DNA of 64,000 nucleotides from Synechococcales cyanobacterium C42_A2020_086 (GCA_015272325.1 JACYLU010000030.1:1-64000), one strand, 5' to 3'. Shown: positions 34,700 to 44,099, numbered from the stretch's first letter. Translations and numbers: made by a program. Notes: generated by a model not told the origin, from the letters alone.

Positions 34700-35854
34700 C
34701 TACGAGGAGGAACGAGCTAGCTCAGAGGAGCGCAGCCTATCGAGAATCATTTCGGCGATTTTGAGAGCGGCGTAGGGTTGCCCGATTTTTTTGGCCTGTT
34801 GCCGCATAAAGGCGAGCTGCTCCGGCTGACCGAGCAAATGACTGACGGCAGGTGCCACCATACTGGGGAGCCGTAACTGCACACCTGCACCCACAGTGCT
34901 GATCACGTCAGCATTCCATTCTTCCTGTCCAGGAAAGGGATCGATAATAATCATCGGTGTTCCCCGCGCCAAAACTTCACTGGTGATTAAACCGCCAGCT
35001 TTGGTAATCACAATATCGCTAGCGGCAACGAGATCGTCGACGTAATCAATCATGCCTAGTTTGCGGAATCGCATTTGTGGACCTGCATGCAGATCGTCGA
35101 GTTTGTCTAGCAGCGAGTTATTGCGCCCGGCCGCCACAATCAGCATTCCCGGTGTTGAACTTTCTAGCAGCTTGGTGACCATTAGCCGCACTCGCTTTGA
35201 CTGCAAACCGCCCCCAAACAGCGTGATGACCGGGCGATCGAGGGGCAGACCATGCCGCTTTCGCATCTCGACGGAGGACTTTGGCTCGGCAATTTCGAGT
35301 TTAACGGGAATTCCCGTTACATGCACAATCGCGGGATCGACGCCGCGCTGAATCAGCACTTCCGCTGTCAGGTCTGTCGGCAGAAAGTAGCCCTGCACGC
35401 TGGGATTGAGCCAAGTACTATGGGCCATAACGTCCGTAACCACTACATAGTGGGGTTGGCTCAACTCACCCTTGCGAGCCATGAGCTGCAACAGCCGACT
35501 GGGAATCTGCTGCACGCAAATAATCGCATCGGCGCGGCTGTCCTTCACCAAGCGTTCTAACTCTCGCAAAAACGGACGCTCAATCTTGGCAAACAGCAAA
35601 TTGTCGCTTGTCGATTCTTCGAGATCTTCAATGTCGCTGCCTTCGTAGATAACCCGATAAAGCTGCGGAGCGCGTTCGCTGAGGCGTTCATAGAGCGTTG
35701 TCAGGGTTTCTCGCAAAATTGGGCTGGCGTGTTCCAAGGCATCTTCAATCTGCACCTCGACCTGCGGAAATCGGCTGAAGGCTCCCTGCAGCGCCTTGGC
35801 CGCACTGACATGCCCCGACCCCAAAGACGTATACAAAATTAGGATGCGAGTCAT
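34700..35854 (-). CDS. MGDG-synthase-like glycosyltransferase (GT28 type)
   Basis: The 384-residue protein opens with RILILYTSLGSGHVSAAKAL, the N-terminal signature of monogalactosyldiacylglycerol-synthase/processive diacylglycerol glucosyltransferases. The C-terminal nucleotide-sugar domain has ITLFGGGLQSKRV, VAASDIVITKAGGLITSEVLARGTP and FPGQEEWNAD. It would glycosylate a lipid acceptor at the membrane. Cyanobacteria normally make MGDG through the unrelated MgdA pathway, so this enzyme probably makes another glycolipid. I chose the ATG at 35854, with GGAGG just upstream, rather than the TTG at 35893. It is the first gene of a tight operon with a GH1 glycosidase. Confidence 0.88.
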   Translation of the reverse strand: MTRILILYTSLGSGHVSAAKALQGAFSRFPQVEVQIEDALEHASPILRETLTTLYERLSERAPQLYRVIYEGSDIEDLEESTSDNLLFAKIERPFLRELERLVKDSRADAIICVQQIPSRLLQLMARKGELSQPHYVVVTDVMAHSTWLNPSVQGYFLPTDLTAEVLIQRGVDPAIVHVTGIPVKLEIAEPKSSVEMRKRHGLPLDRPVITLFGGGLQSKRVRLMVTKLLESSTPGMLIVAAGRNNSLLDKLDDLHAGPQMRFRKLGMIDYVDDLVAASDIVITKAGGLITSEVLARGTPMIIIDPFPGQEEWNADVISTVGAGVQLRLPSMVAPAVSHLLGQPEQLAFMRQQAKKIGQPYAALKIAEMILDRLRSSELARSSS

Positions 35855-36454
35855 ACCCCTCCATTGTGTTGAAGCAGCGGCAAAAACAAGCAAGCGAACG
35901 GTGAAGTATGTGGCGGCAAGATGTTTTGAACTTTAACCGATAACCTCTTTCCCGTCTACACCAACAAGACTTATGTGATGCGGCGTTTTTACTGAACTGG
36001 ATTCAACTGACCTAGCTTACTATTACAGACCGAAAAGCGCTATCTTCTGCAGCACTTTGGTTAATTTTCAAAGGGAGCATTACTCGGTAGAATAGAGGTA
36101 GAAATAGAGTTTCACCTGAGGTTGAGTCAAGATTGAATAGGTTGGAAGCTGCCTAATTCGTCTTGCTAAGGTCGTCGCGTTTTGAGTTGAATACAGAATA
36201 AAGGTTAACGGCACTTGAGTGAGTTGGTCTTGGGGTGTGCCGCGGTCATTGGTTGAGCTGGTGATCTTCAGGACCCCTGCCAGTGTTGCGACTGTATTGC
36301 TGCAACGGTTTGAACGGCGTTGCCGAGTGATGGCTTTGCTCGCAACGTGTTGGTTTTGCTGCATCCTACTTTGCTGATTCTAAGTATTTACTGCGACTGC
36401 AAGCCTACTAGAGCAGTTGAGATTTGCCAATGCGCACCAAAAGGAGAGTTGACA
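35855..36454. other. Intergenic region between divergent genes
   Basis: This 0.6 kb region holds the leaders of the glycosyltransferase and universal stress protein genes. A minus-strand frame at 36080-36364 has no ribosome-binding site and no recognisable product. No structured element is obvious. Confidence 0.5.
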
Positions 36455-37006
36455 ATGTTTCACAAGATCCTAGTCGCGATTGATCAGTCTGAAGTGAGCC
36501 AGCGGGCGTTTGAGACGGCTATTGCCATGGCCAAAGCCCTACACTCTCATCTCATGCTGATCAATGTGCTGTCGCCGTTCGAAGCGGATTATCCTAGCCC
36601 GGTCTTTTCGATGGATGCGATCCGTCCTACGCTCAACACGGATGTGGTGCAGGGGCATTTGCGGCAATGGCAACTCGTCGAGCAGCAAGGGCTGGAGTTT
36701 CTCAAGGTTAAAACAGACCAAGCCACGGCAGCCGGCATTCCCACCGAGTTTACGCAGGCTTTGGGCGATCCGGGTCATGCCATCTGCACCCTGGCCCGCA
36801 CTTGGGAAGCAAATTTAATTATCATTGGGCGACGCGGCTACAAAGGATTGGGGGAACTGTTCATTGGCAGCGTCAGCAACTATGTGACGCATCATGCCCC
36901 ATGCTCGGTGCTGACGGTTCAAGGCGCAGTCGATCTAGAGCCACCTCAGCCCATTGCCGAAGCACCTGACGAAACACCTGGCTATGATGTTCGCGATGAC
37001 GAGTAG
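36455..37006 (+). CDS. Universal stress protein (UspA family)
   Basis: The 183-residue protein is a single Usp domain: FHKILVAIDQSE at the N-terminus, and the ATP-binding pattern G-x2-G-x9-G-S as IIIGRRGYKGLGELFIGSVS, followed by HHAPCSVLTV. A short acidic tail (DETPGYDVRDDE) extends the C-terminus. The ATG at 36455 is fixed by AAGGAG nine bases upstream; a longer frame from 36320 is not needed. Usp proteins bind ATP and help survival under stress. It stands alone, convergent with the LRAT-PspA-like gene, whose stop is only 24 bp away. Confidence 0.92.
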   Translation: MFHKILVAIDQSEVSQRAFETAIAMAKALHSHLMLINVLSPFEADYPSPVFSMDAIRPTLNTDVVQGHLRQWQLVEQQGLEFLKVKTDQATAAGIPTEFTQALGDPGHAICTLARTWEANLIIIGRRGYKGLGELFIGSVSNYVTHHAPCSVLTVQGAVDLEPPQPIAEAPDETPGYDVRDDE

Positions 37007-37030
37007 CACGGCTCCTCGCCTACTAATTCC

Positions 37031-37762
37031 CTAGGGGTAAATAGTCGGATAAGATGCCGCGATGGGTTCCGTTGTTACCCGCTGCTGCAACACCTGCTGG
37101 TTGAGCTGAATCGAACGATGTAATTCTAGAAGCTGATCGAGCTGCCCTTGCACCTGCTCTAACTGGCGTTTAGCGGCTACTTTCCGTTCTAACGCTGCTC
37201 GCGCCAGATCTTCGCGCCCTTTCTGTAGCGCCACCTGAGCCACGCGATGCCAGCTCTCGATTTCGCCTTGCAGCCGCTGGTATTGCGTCTGAAGTTGCGC
37301 TTCCGCAGCCGCCGCACTGCTAATAGCCTGGTTAAACAGCTCCATCGCCTTAACGGGATTGCCCCCCTCAGCAATTTCTTCCACCATGCGTTGCGAGTCC
37401 GTCGGGCTGATTGGTCCTAAGCCCAAGCCGTACTCGATCAACTGTTGACTTTCGCTGTTGCCGGTTTTACACCAGGTGGCAAAGTGCTCGCAGTTGTTGG
37501 TTAGCAGACTATAACGACGTTCTCCCAAGCGGCTTTCCGCCCGTTCAACCACAACATCAGGCAGATAGGACACCGGATAGCGCTTGACATAAACTGGATT
37601 GCCCCGCGCAAACGCCTCCATACTGGTGCGGCAAATCACGGCATCTTCGCCTTTGTGATAGTGGATCACAGTACCGTCGCCGCAGTCAATTCCGTGATGT
37701 TCGTAGACCCCTTCTAGATTGATTAAGGGACGCATGACATAAATTTGATCGCCTCGCGCCAT
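37031..37762 (-). CDS. LRAT-type NlpC/P60-like protein fused to a PspA-like coiled coil
   Basis: The 243-residue protein has an N-terminal LRAT-like domain (about 1-110). It opens with ARGDQIYV and has EHHGIDCGDG with the catalytic His (H23), VIHYHKG, and NNCEHFATWC with the candidate catalytic Cys91. LRAT-like enzymes are acyltransferases or hydrolases acting on lipids or peptides. The C-terminal part (about 155-230) is a coiled coil, with WHRVAQVALQKGREDLARAA and LERKVAAKRQLE strongly reminiscent of the PspA/Vipp1 helix. The combination suggests membrane association (inference). The ATG at 37762 follows a weak site, and a longer TTG frame exists. It stands alone. Confidence 0.83.
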   Translation of the reverse strand: MARGDQIYVMRPLINLEGVYEHHGIDCGDGTVIHYHKGEDAVICRTSMEAFARGNPVYVKRYPVSYLPDVVVERAESRLGERRYSLLTNNCEHFATWCKTGNSESQQLIEYGLGLGPISPTDSQRMVEEIAEGGNPVKAMELFNQAISSAAAAEAQLQTQYQRLQGEIESWHRVAQVALQKGREDLARAALERKVAAKRQLEQVQGQLDQLLELHRSIQLNQQVLQQRVTTEPIAASYPTIYP

Positions 37763-37896
37763 AGGTGATCCCGTGAGTAAGTTAAATAGGTTCAAGAAAC
37801 AGATCTTCTCTAGCTTATTCTGATTAGAGGTTACTAGAGATTATTAGAGATTACAGGTAGAGATTACAGGACCGGGTAGCGGTTCAAGCGAGTGCC

Positions 37897-37934
37897 TAAG
37901 ACAAAAATCCTAAGACAAAAATTAAGACAAAAAT
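37897..37934. repeat. Three copies of a TAAGACAAAAAT repeat
   Basis: TAAGACAAAAAT occurs at 37897-37908, 37911-37922 and 37923-37934. The last copy covers the stop codon of the gene ending at 37922, so the minus-strand 3' end reads as three TTTTTGTCTTA units. Confidence 0.88.
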
Positions 37935-38665
37935 ACTGCTGCATCCCACTGATGCTGTGCACACCAGTCCATCACTTGCGATTCAATCGCGGCTACCTGA
38001 GCCATTGATAAAGCCTCTCGCCAGCGGCCGTTCTCGCCCGAGTGAATATGGTTCATGTGCAGTAGGTTGGTTTCGTCGTGATAGTCAACGAGTTCCCGAT
38101 GATCATTGGGATCGCGAGGCGTAAGCAAGAGTCGCTGCCGAAATTGCTCGATGCGTGCCCGCTGCTGGTTCGGGGCATAATCGGCTGCGATTTGGGCGGC
38201 TTGATCTGCCGTGAGCGTAATCCCCAGATGATTGGCAATCCGCTGAATTTCCTGCGGTAAATGGGTCGTCAGGTCAATGTACTTAGAAACGAGCACTCGC
38301 GGTAACTCTAGCCAATGCCGATGGTTTTCGAGACACTGCTGCAAAAAATTTTCTTGCCATACTTGCTCAAATGTTTTCTGGCGTTGCTGCATGCTCGACA
38401 CATAGACATCGCGGATATCACGGTAGGTATACACGCCTACTGCATTATTCTGAGCAAATTCAGCGGCAATGGCATCACTACACTGATGCACCTTGATCAC
38501 TTGATAGCCGGTATGCTCAGCGTGCTGCGCTTTGATGTCCGAGAAGCGGCGAAAGTCGATCCAGCCAATTTGGTCTCCAACACCTGCCGAGGTGACTAAG
38601 CGAGCCGTCACCTGAAATTGCAGCGTTGAAGCCGAGCGATACATGCCACAGCAAAACAGCCACAT
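37922..38665 (-). CDS. Sulfotransferase-like protein
   Basis: The roughly 247-residue protein begins MWLFCCGMYRSASTLQFQV, a good match to the 5'-phosphosulfate-binding loop of PAPS-dependent sulfotransferases. A later YTYRDIRDVYVSSMQ matches the 3'-phosphate-binding region. It would move a sulfo group from PAPS to a carbohydrate or other acceptor; the acceptor is unknown. I chose the ATG at 38665 because it brings the PAPS loop to the N-terminus; an upstream ATG frame to 38722 lacks a good site. The ABC exporter gene lies upstream on the same strand, 118 bp away, and might export the product (inference). Confidence 0.7.
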   Translation of the reverse strand: MWLFCCGMYRSASTLQFQVTARLVTSAGVGDQIGWIDFRRFSDIKAQHAEHTGYQVIKVHQCSDAIAAEFAQNNAVGVYTYRDIRDVYVSSMQQRQKTFEQVWQENFLQQCLENHRHWLELPRVLVSKYIDLTTHLPQEIQRIANHLGITLTADQAAQIAADYAPNQQRARIEQFRQRLLLTPRDPNDHRELVDYHDETNLLHMNHIHSGENGRWREALSMAQVAAIESQVMDWCAQHQWDAAVFLS

Positions 38666-38783
38666 GGAGAGTTCAATGAATTTAATGAATTTAATGCATC
38701 TGAGGATGAACCCTCCTAGCATAAAAGACCCAGCGGCTGCAGACAGTCTATCGCTAGAGAGAAGCAGCTATGTTGAATTCGGG

Positions 38784-40655
38784 TCAAGTATCGAGCATTT
38801 GCAGCCGGTAAAGGCTAGCATACAGCCCATCCTGTGCCAAGAGTTCTTCATGACTGCCCGACTCCACAAGCTGTCCTTGCTTGAGAACTAGAATCCGATC
38901 GACGCTGCGAATTGTGGATAGACGGTGGGCAATGATGATGGCGGTCCGTCCCACTAGCAGCTTTTCCAGAGCCTCCTGAATGACCGACTCGGTGCGCACA
39001 TCCAAATTGGCTGTTGCCTCATCCAGGACCAGAATCCCCGGATTACGAATTGCTGCCCGCGCAAAGGCTAGGAGCTGCTTTTCACCTCCTGAAAGATTGG
39101 TACCGCGCTGCCGCAGAGGCGTATCGTAGCCTTGGGGCAACTGCTCGATAAACTGAGCCACGTTGGTTTGTTCGGCTGCCGCTCGAATTTCTTCGAGAGT
39201 GTAGGGTTCGCCCAGAGCAATGTTGCCTTTAACATCGCCGGCAAACAAAAAACCGTCTTGCAGAATTACAGCCATACGGCGGCGCAGTTCGGTCTGAGGC
39301 AAATCGCGGATGTCTTGCCCGTCGAGCAAAATCCGACCCTTGCTGACTTCATACAGGCGGCAGAGCAGGCGAATAATCGAGCTTTTGCCGGCTCCGGTTG
39401 GTCCCACTAGCGCTACTTTTTCGCCGGGATGAATCGTGAAATTCAAGTCGCGCAGCACAAACTCATTGGGTTTGTAGCCAAACCAGACGTGATCAAACCG
39501 AATTTCGCTAGGTCGAGGCGCATCCGGTTGAGGGTCCAATCCATTGGCATGCGGCTGGCGCACGACAACAGCCATCGATGGCTCTGCGTTGATCACTTGC
39601 TGCTCGGGATCACGAATCTCGACTGGCTCATTGAGGATATCGCTGACGCGCTCCAAGGCGGTAAGCCCAGCTTGAATGGCGGTGAAACGCTCGGCAAACT
39701 GCCTCAAGGGGTCAAACAAGCGCTGGGCAAACAGAATAAACGAAGTAAGGATGCCAAAATCCAGCACCTTGCCGCTCACCAGCAAACTGCCCAACCACAG
39801 CACCCCAGCAATCGCAGCCAGCGCAATCCACTCCAGGGTGGCGGAAACGGCCGAATCAAAGAAAATAGTGCGGTCGATTTCCTTGATATAGCGCAGATTC
39901 ACCTTGCGGAAGAGTTCAGCATTGAAGGCTTCGCGGCGAAAGAGCTGCACCACATTGATACCCACAATGTTTTCTTGCAACATCGAGTTGAGTGCCGATA
40001 GCTCTTCTCGCGAGCGATAGTTGGCGATGCGGTACTGCTGCTGAAAATAGATAATCAGCCCTGTTACCGGCAGCAGCAAAGTCAATAGCAGCAGCGCTAA
40101 CTGCCACTGCAGCGAAAACATGACCACCAGCAGCACCAGCATTGTTAGCAGGTCACTGACTACACCGATGGCTCCCGTCGAGAACACATCTCCCAAGGCA
40201 TCCACGTCGCTCGTCAGGCGAGTGATCAGCCGACCTACCGGCGTGCGGTCGAAAAAACGGGTCGCGAGGGAGGTCACGTGATCAAACAAATCATTGCGGA
40301 TACTGGCAGTAATCCGCTGCCCCACTTTCTGAATTAAATAGCCCTGCATGCCGCTGAGCGCTAGCTGCACCGTCAAGGTTAGCACTAGCAGCCCAATCAA
40401 GAGCTGCGCTCCTGCCACGAGCGACTTGCCCTGCAAAAATGGCATCACGGGTTCGTTTTTGGCTAATGCCACCGCCTGGCCAATAATAATTGGCTGCAAG
40501 GCCCCCGCAAGCGCCAGCGGAATCAGCAACAGCAGCGCCACCACCAAGAGCCGCACATTTCGCCGGGCGTAGGGCAGCAGAATGCGAAAGAGCCGCAAAT
40601 CGGTAGGACGAGGCGCTTGGCGAACCTCAGCCTCGGAAGAGGAAGCAGAAGTCAT
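38784..40655 (-). CDS. ABC exporter, fused permease and ATPase (MsbA-like)
   Basis: The 623-residue half-transporter has an N-terminal six-helix type-1 exporter membrane domain (about 30-330). The C-terminal ATPase domain shows GPTGAGKSS (Walker A), LSGGEKQLLAFARA (signature), ILVLDEAT (Walker B) and an AHRLSTIRS switch. It would export lipids, drugs or glycans as a homodimer in the inner membrane. An EFN-type linker (VWFGYKPNEFVL) precedes the ATPase domain. The gene starts with ATG at 40655 without a good ribosome-binding site. The substrate cannot be read from sequence. Confidence 0.93.
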   Translation of the reverse strand: MTSASSSEAEVRQAPRPTDLRLFRILLPYARRNVRLLVVALLLLIPLALAGALQPIIIGQAVALAKNEPVMPFLQGKSLVAGAQLLIGLLVLTLTVQLALSGMQGYLIQKVGQRITASIRNDLFDHVTSLATRFFDRTPVGRLITRLTSDVDALGDVFSTGAIGVVSDLLTMLVLLVVMFSLQWQLALLLLTLLLPVTGLIIYFQQQYRIANYRSREELSALNSMLQENIVGINVVQLFRREAFNAELFRKVNLRYIKEIDRTIFFDSAVSATLEWIALAAIAGVLWLGSLLVSGKVLDFGILTSFILFAQRLFDPLRQFAERFTAIQAGLTALERVSDILNEPVEIRDPEQQVINAEPSMAVVVRQPHANGLDPQPDAPRPSEIRFDHVWFGYKPNEFVLRDLNFTIHPGEKVALVGPTGAGKSSIIRLLCRLYEVSKGRILLDGQDIRDLPQTELRRRMAVILQDGFLFAGDVKGNIALGEPYTLEEIRAAAEQTNVAQFIEQLPQGYDTPLRQRGTNLSGGEKQLLAFARAAIRNPGILVLDEATANLDVRTESVIQEALEKLLVGRTAIIIAHRLSTIRSVDRILVLKQGQLVESGSHEELLAQDGLYASLYRLQMLDT

Positions 40656-41786
40656 AGCAGGTCAATGAACGCTGGATCGGCAAGAATGTCGGTCATGCTT
40701 CCTCACTGTAGCGTAGGCAAGGTAGCCGTAGCGGTTGTCACTGGAAATTGCCCTCAACCTAGATGGACGAAGCTTGACGAACAATCCCCGATCTATTTCG
40801 GATCTATTTCGGAAATCGCCTTGCTTCTACTGAGGATTGTACCGTTCATCGCCATCTTCATTGATCATCTTCATTGATATTGATGGATGTTGATATCAAT
40901 GCGTTCGGCCTCGCTGTCTTGATAGAAACTTGATGGAACGATCTATCCCAAGACATAGGAACCTATTAATCTCGGTCGTCGTGTCGCCATTCCAAGCATT
41001 AGAAATGGTTGAGATGGAAACACTATGTTTCAAAAATGGTAACGCGCTCCATAAGATGTATGCCAGTTAAGAAACAGTCCACAATTTGGCTGCCATAGCC
41101 CCCATTTGTCGAGCAGCCACACTATACTAAAAATCAAGAGCTGAAAACAGGCAACACATAGCGCAATAAAGCATCTCGTCACATCACTCGTCACATTATC
41201 TGATGCGAATCGTCTGATGCGAATTTAATTGATTTTCTCCCATTCCCTAAAGCAGGTGATGGTCAAAAGCGAGCTATAGTCCCCAATGCCATCTCGATAA
41301 GGACTCAGCCTTTGGTTAGTTTATAGCTAGCTTGGAATAGCTTGACGGCAAAGGTTGAAGAGATCGTGCTCACATTTCAAGTCGTTGAGAGCGTTCATTG
41401 AAATGCAATTTCTGTCTCTTACGATTTACTATCCTGCTCTTATGACAGAACAAAACAACTCACTTTTTAGATGCTAAATCAGCAATGGATTCTGGGAACA
41501 TAAATCAACAATAGCTGTCATTTAATTTAGCTCAGGAAAAACCTCTCCTATTGATTGAGTCGAGATTGCAAGTCAATAGTTTTTTACACCTTAGCCAACA
41601 ACTTGACTTGCAATATATGAGAAGTAATTCCTTGCTAAAGCTGTGTTTTTTTGACTCATTGAGTATCTGGATCTGGGCTGAATCGATGCCTTCAGTTCAG
41701 AGGTGAGTCATTAAATCGCAAAAACGGCTGCTCAGCCGTCGTCTAACAATGCAATTTCTGTACTCGCAACTAAAAGGGGTATGACG
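40656..41786. other. Long AT-rich non-coding stretch with short tandem duplications
   Basis: About 1.1 kb contains no supported gene. It holds several exact tandem duplications: GATCTATTTCG twice (40790-40811), CATCTTCATTGAT twice (40853-40878), CTCGTCACAT twice (41175-41196), and TCTGATGCGAAT twice (41199-41224). The 3' part is AT-rich and serves as the leader of the beta-barrel gene. Confidence 0.6.
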
Positions 41787-42308
41787 ATGAAACTTCATCT
41801 CAAAACGGCTGTTTTTTCTCTGCTGTCGGCACTAGTAGTTGCTCCGGTGGTGTTAGCAACCTCGGATGCTGTGGCTCAACCAGTAGCGCGAGGGATGGCG
41901 GGAAGCTATCTCGGTGGCGGTTTATCCGTTGGTGTGGGTGATCCGGATGAAAACGCTGTCCTGGGCGGCAATGTGCAGGGTCGCCTGCATACAGCGGAAT
42001 TGCCTGTGTCGCTACGAGGTGCGGTTCTGTTTAACGGCGACAATGCGGCGTTGATGCCGTTAGTCACCTATGACATCGGAGTTGCCCCCAATACCAACCT
42101 TTACTTGGGTGGTGGCTACTCGTTTACGCTCAATGATGATACGTCGCCACTGGGTAACCAGAATGCGCCTGTGATTACCGCTGGAGTAGAAACGGCTGTG
42201 CGCCGCCATGTAGTTGTCTATGGCGATGCCAAGCTGGGCATTGATGCCTTTAGAGACAGCAACAACACCGCAGCGAGCTTCCAGGTTGGGGCAGCCTATC
42301 GCTTCTAG
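41787..42308 (+). CDS. Outer-membrane beta-barrel-like protein, paralogue of the one at 20933-21613
   Basis: The 173-residue product has a signal peptide (cleavage after DAVA, before QP) and a barrel-like body that ends in AAYRF with a C-terminal Phe. Blocks shared with the protein encoded at 20933-21613 are SY-x-G-x-G near the start, a PL-x-TYD strand, a GGG strand pair, P-x-ITAGVE and the final VG-x-Y-x-F. It is likely an outer-membrane protein. I chose the ATG at 41787, seven bases after AAAAGGGG, over the ATG at 41781, whose spacing is too short. A long non-coding region lies upstream. Confidence 0.8.
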   Translation: MKLHLKTAVFSLLSALVVAPVVLATSDAVAQPVARGMAGSYLGGGLSVGVGDPDENAVLGGNVQGRLHTAELPVSLRGAVLFNGDNAALMPLVTYDIGVAPNTNLYLGGGYSFTLNDDTSPLGNQNAPVITAGVETAVRRHVVVYGDAKLGIDAFRDSNNTAASFQVGAAYRF

Positions 42309-42566
42309 CCATCGCCGCTTCAGCGAGACCGCTCTTCATGACCAGGCGCGGTACTGAACTCTGTATATCTTAATGCGACCGTTCCAGGCTGCCACTAGAG
42401 TTCACCTCTAGAGATGGGGAAGTCTGGACGGTTTGCTGCTGATTGCATCCGAGTCCCAACGCCAGTCTAGAGACAATGCAAGACGATGCCAACCGGTAAG
42501 CTACCCTGGTCACTTTGTCTTATTTGTGACTAGAGTAGTGGTACTTAGTCCTACCGTTGCTGAATC

Positions 42567-43403
42567 ATGGTGGATCGATCCCAATCTACGCGCTTAGCCG
42601 TTTTGATTGACGCCGAGAATCTGAGTCCAATGCTAATCAAGCCCACGTTGACGCGATTGCAGTCGCAGCAGATGCTGTTGCTCAAGCGAGCCTACGGGGA
42701 TTGGTCGCGTCTCAAGGGATGGGATACTACCCTTAGCGAGTTTGGGATTCTGCCGGTGCATGTTCCCAAAGGCAAAAATGCAGCAGACATGCAGCTCGCC
42801 GTAGATGCGATGGACCTGCTGCGCTGCCAGCAGATTCACTGGTTCTGCATTGTCAGCAACGATAGCGATTTTACTCCGCTGGTGCATCGGCTAGCGGAAG
42901 CTGGAGCTAAGGTAGTCGGGGTGGGGACTGAGCAAGCCTCGCGAGCGTTTGTGCAAGCGTGCCACCGCTTCATTCGCCTAACAGTTTCCGAGCCGACCGT
43001 GGCGGCACCAACTGTGACTGAACCGATTGTGACTGAACCGATTGTGACTGAACCGACTGGGGTCGCTCCAGCGGGGCTGCACCTTGTACTGAGTCCGCCA
43101 CCTGTCGCCGATGCAGCCAAGGCCAAATCTACCGCGGAGCGACCAACTCTCTCTAAGAAGCAGCTTCCCCAAGCCCTACAGCAGATTTTTCGGACGCTTT
43201 CCCCACAAAACAACTGGGTCGATCTCAGCCGCATTCACAGTCAGCTGCAAAAACAGTACGCTCACTTTTCTTGCAAACAGTTGGGCTATTCCAGTTTGGT
43301 GCAGTTAGTCGAAGCAACCCAACTGTTTGAGTTGCAGCAAAAGCCGGTCGATGCCAAACCAGACAAGAAAACAGTAGAAATTCGTCTCAAGCGGGCAGCC
43401 TAA
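42567..43403 (+). CDS. NYN-domain nuclease-like protein with C-terminal LOTUS/OST-HTH domain
   Basis: The 278-residue protein begins with a NYN/PIN-like domain (about 8-140): LAVLIDAENLSP (D15), KNAADMQLAVDAM (D74) and VSNDSDFTPLV (D99, D101) are the conserved acidic residues. A repeat linker of VTEPI units (encoded by 15-bp repeats at 43014-43058) leads to an OST-HTH/LOTUS domain (about 195-260; QALQQIF...WVDLSRIHSQL...KQLGYSSLVQLVEA). Such proteins are expected to bind and perhaps cleave RNA. It lies alone; the RNA target is unknown. Confidence 0.88.
   Translation: MVDRSQSTRLAVLIDAENLSPMLIKPTLTRLQSQQMLLLKRAYGDWSRLKGWDTTLSEFGILPVHVPKGKNAADMQLAVDAMDLLRCQQIHWFCIVSNDSDFTPLVHRLAEAGAKVVGVGTEQASRAFVQACHRFIRLTVSEPTVAAPTVTEPIVTEPIVTEPTGVAPAGLHLVLSPPPVADAAKAKSTAERPTLSKKQLPQALQQIFRTLSPQNNWVDLSRIHSQLQKQYAHFSCKQLGYSSLVQLVEATQLFELQQKPVDAKPDKKTVEIRLKRAA
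43014..43058. repeat. Tandem 15-bp coding repeat
   Basis: The units GTGACTGAACCGATT (43014-43028 and 43029-43043, exact) and a one-base variant (43044-43058) encode VTEP-type pentapeptides in the linker of the NYN-LOTUS protein. The number is likely to vary. Confidence 0.9.
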
Positions 43404-43501
43404 GACGGCCAGAGCGGTAGCGTTCTATCCACGCTGTACTAGTATTATCTGTACTAGTGACCCGTGACGTAGTCCGTTGCCACCTCACCCTACCACCCCC
43501 C

Positions 43502-43996
43502 TTACCATCCCCAAGTGCCGGCTGCTCCTTTAAACGGTCCCACGATGTCATGGGTAATCCAGCCGCCGTAGAAGTCGCCGGCTTGTGCCTGCACCTGTTC
43601 CCCATCTACATAGCAGGCCTGCATACGGCTGGGGTAAAACGCCACATAATCTTTTAGGCTGGCAAAGGCAGGCGTAGGATTGGGGTAAAACCAGGCTGCA
43701 TTTTCGGCTTGCTGGTCCCCAACGCGAATTGTATAGTAGGCAGCCTGCCCTTTCCATTCGCAGAAAGTGGAGCGCGAGGTGCGGGTGAAGTATTCCAGCC
43801 GGACATCAGTAGGGGGCAGGTAGTAGCTGGGTGGGTGACTCGTTTCCAGCACACGCTTGGCCCGCTGCGTATCGGCGATGATCACATCATTAAAGACGAC
43901 TTGAATGTGTTTTGCAGAATCCTCCAGTCGGGGCGGACGGGGATAATCCCACACGGATTCTTGTCCAGGACCAGGAATGATACGGTCGCGAGTCAC
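43502..43996 (-). CDS. DUF427 domain protein
   Basis: The 164-residue protein matches DUF427: PGPGQESVWDYPRPPRLE, VVFNDVIIADTQRAKRVLETSHPPSYYLPP, FCEWKGQAAYYTI and a late AFYPSRMQACYVDGE. Family function is not established. It starts at a GTG with AAAGGAG eight bases upstream, so the non-ATG start is supported. There is no signal peptide. It lies alone, and its upstream neighbour is the cyclic-nucleotide-binding gene on the same strand, about 100 bp away. Confidence 0.9.
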   Translation of the reverse strand: MTRDRIIPGPGQESVWDYPRPPRLEDSAKHIQVVFNDVIIADTQRAKRVLETSHPPSYYLPPTDVRLEYFTRTSRSTFCEWKGQAAYYTIRVGDQQAENAAWFYPNPTPAFASLKDYVAFYPSRMQACYVDGEQVQAQAGDFYGGWITHDIVGPFKGAAGTWGW

Positions 43997-44099
43997 GTCG
44001 ATACTCCTTTGTTCTTCGGGGATCTTTAAGGGCTGCTGGGTTGAGTATTGTGTTTAGTGTACTGTTTAGGCAAGTCGCAGGGCAGCCCGAGCATGCTTC

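Noticed and set aside
36080-36364. Minus-strand 94-codon frame upstream of the stress protein gene
   Set aside because: No ribosome-binding site or conserved motif, and it lies in the leader of the real gene at 36455.
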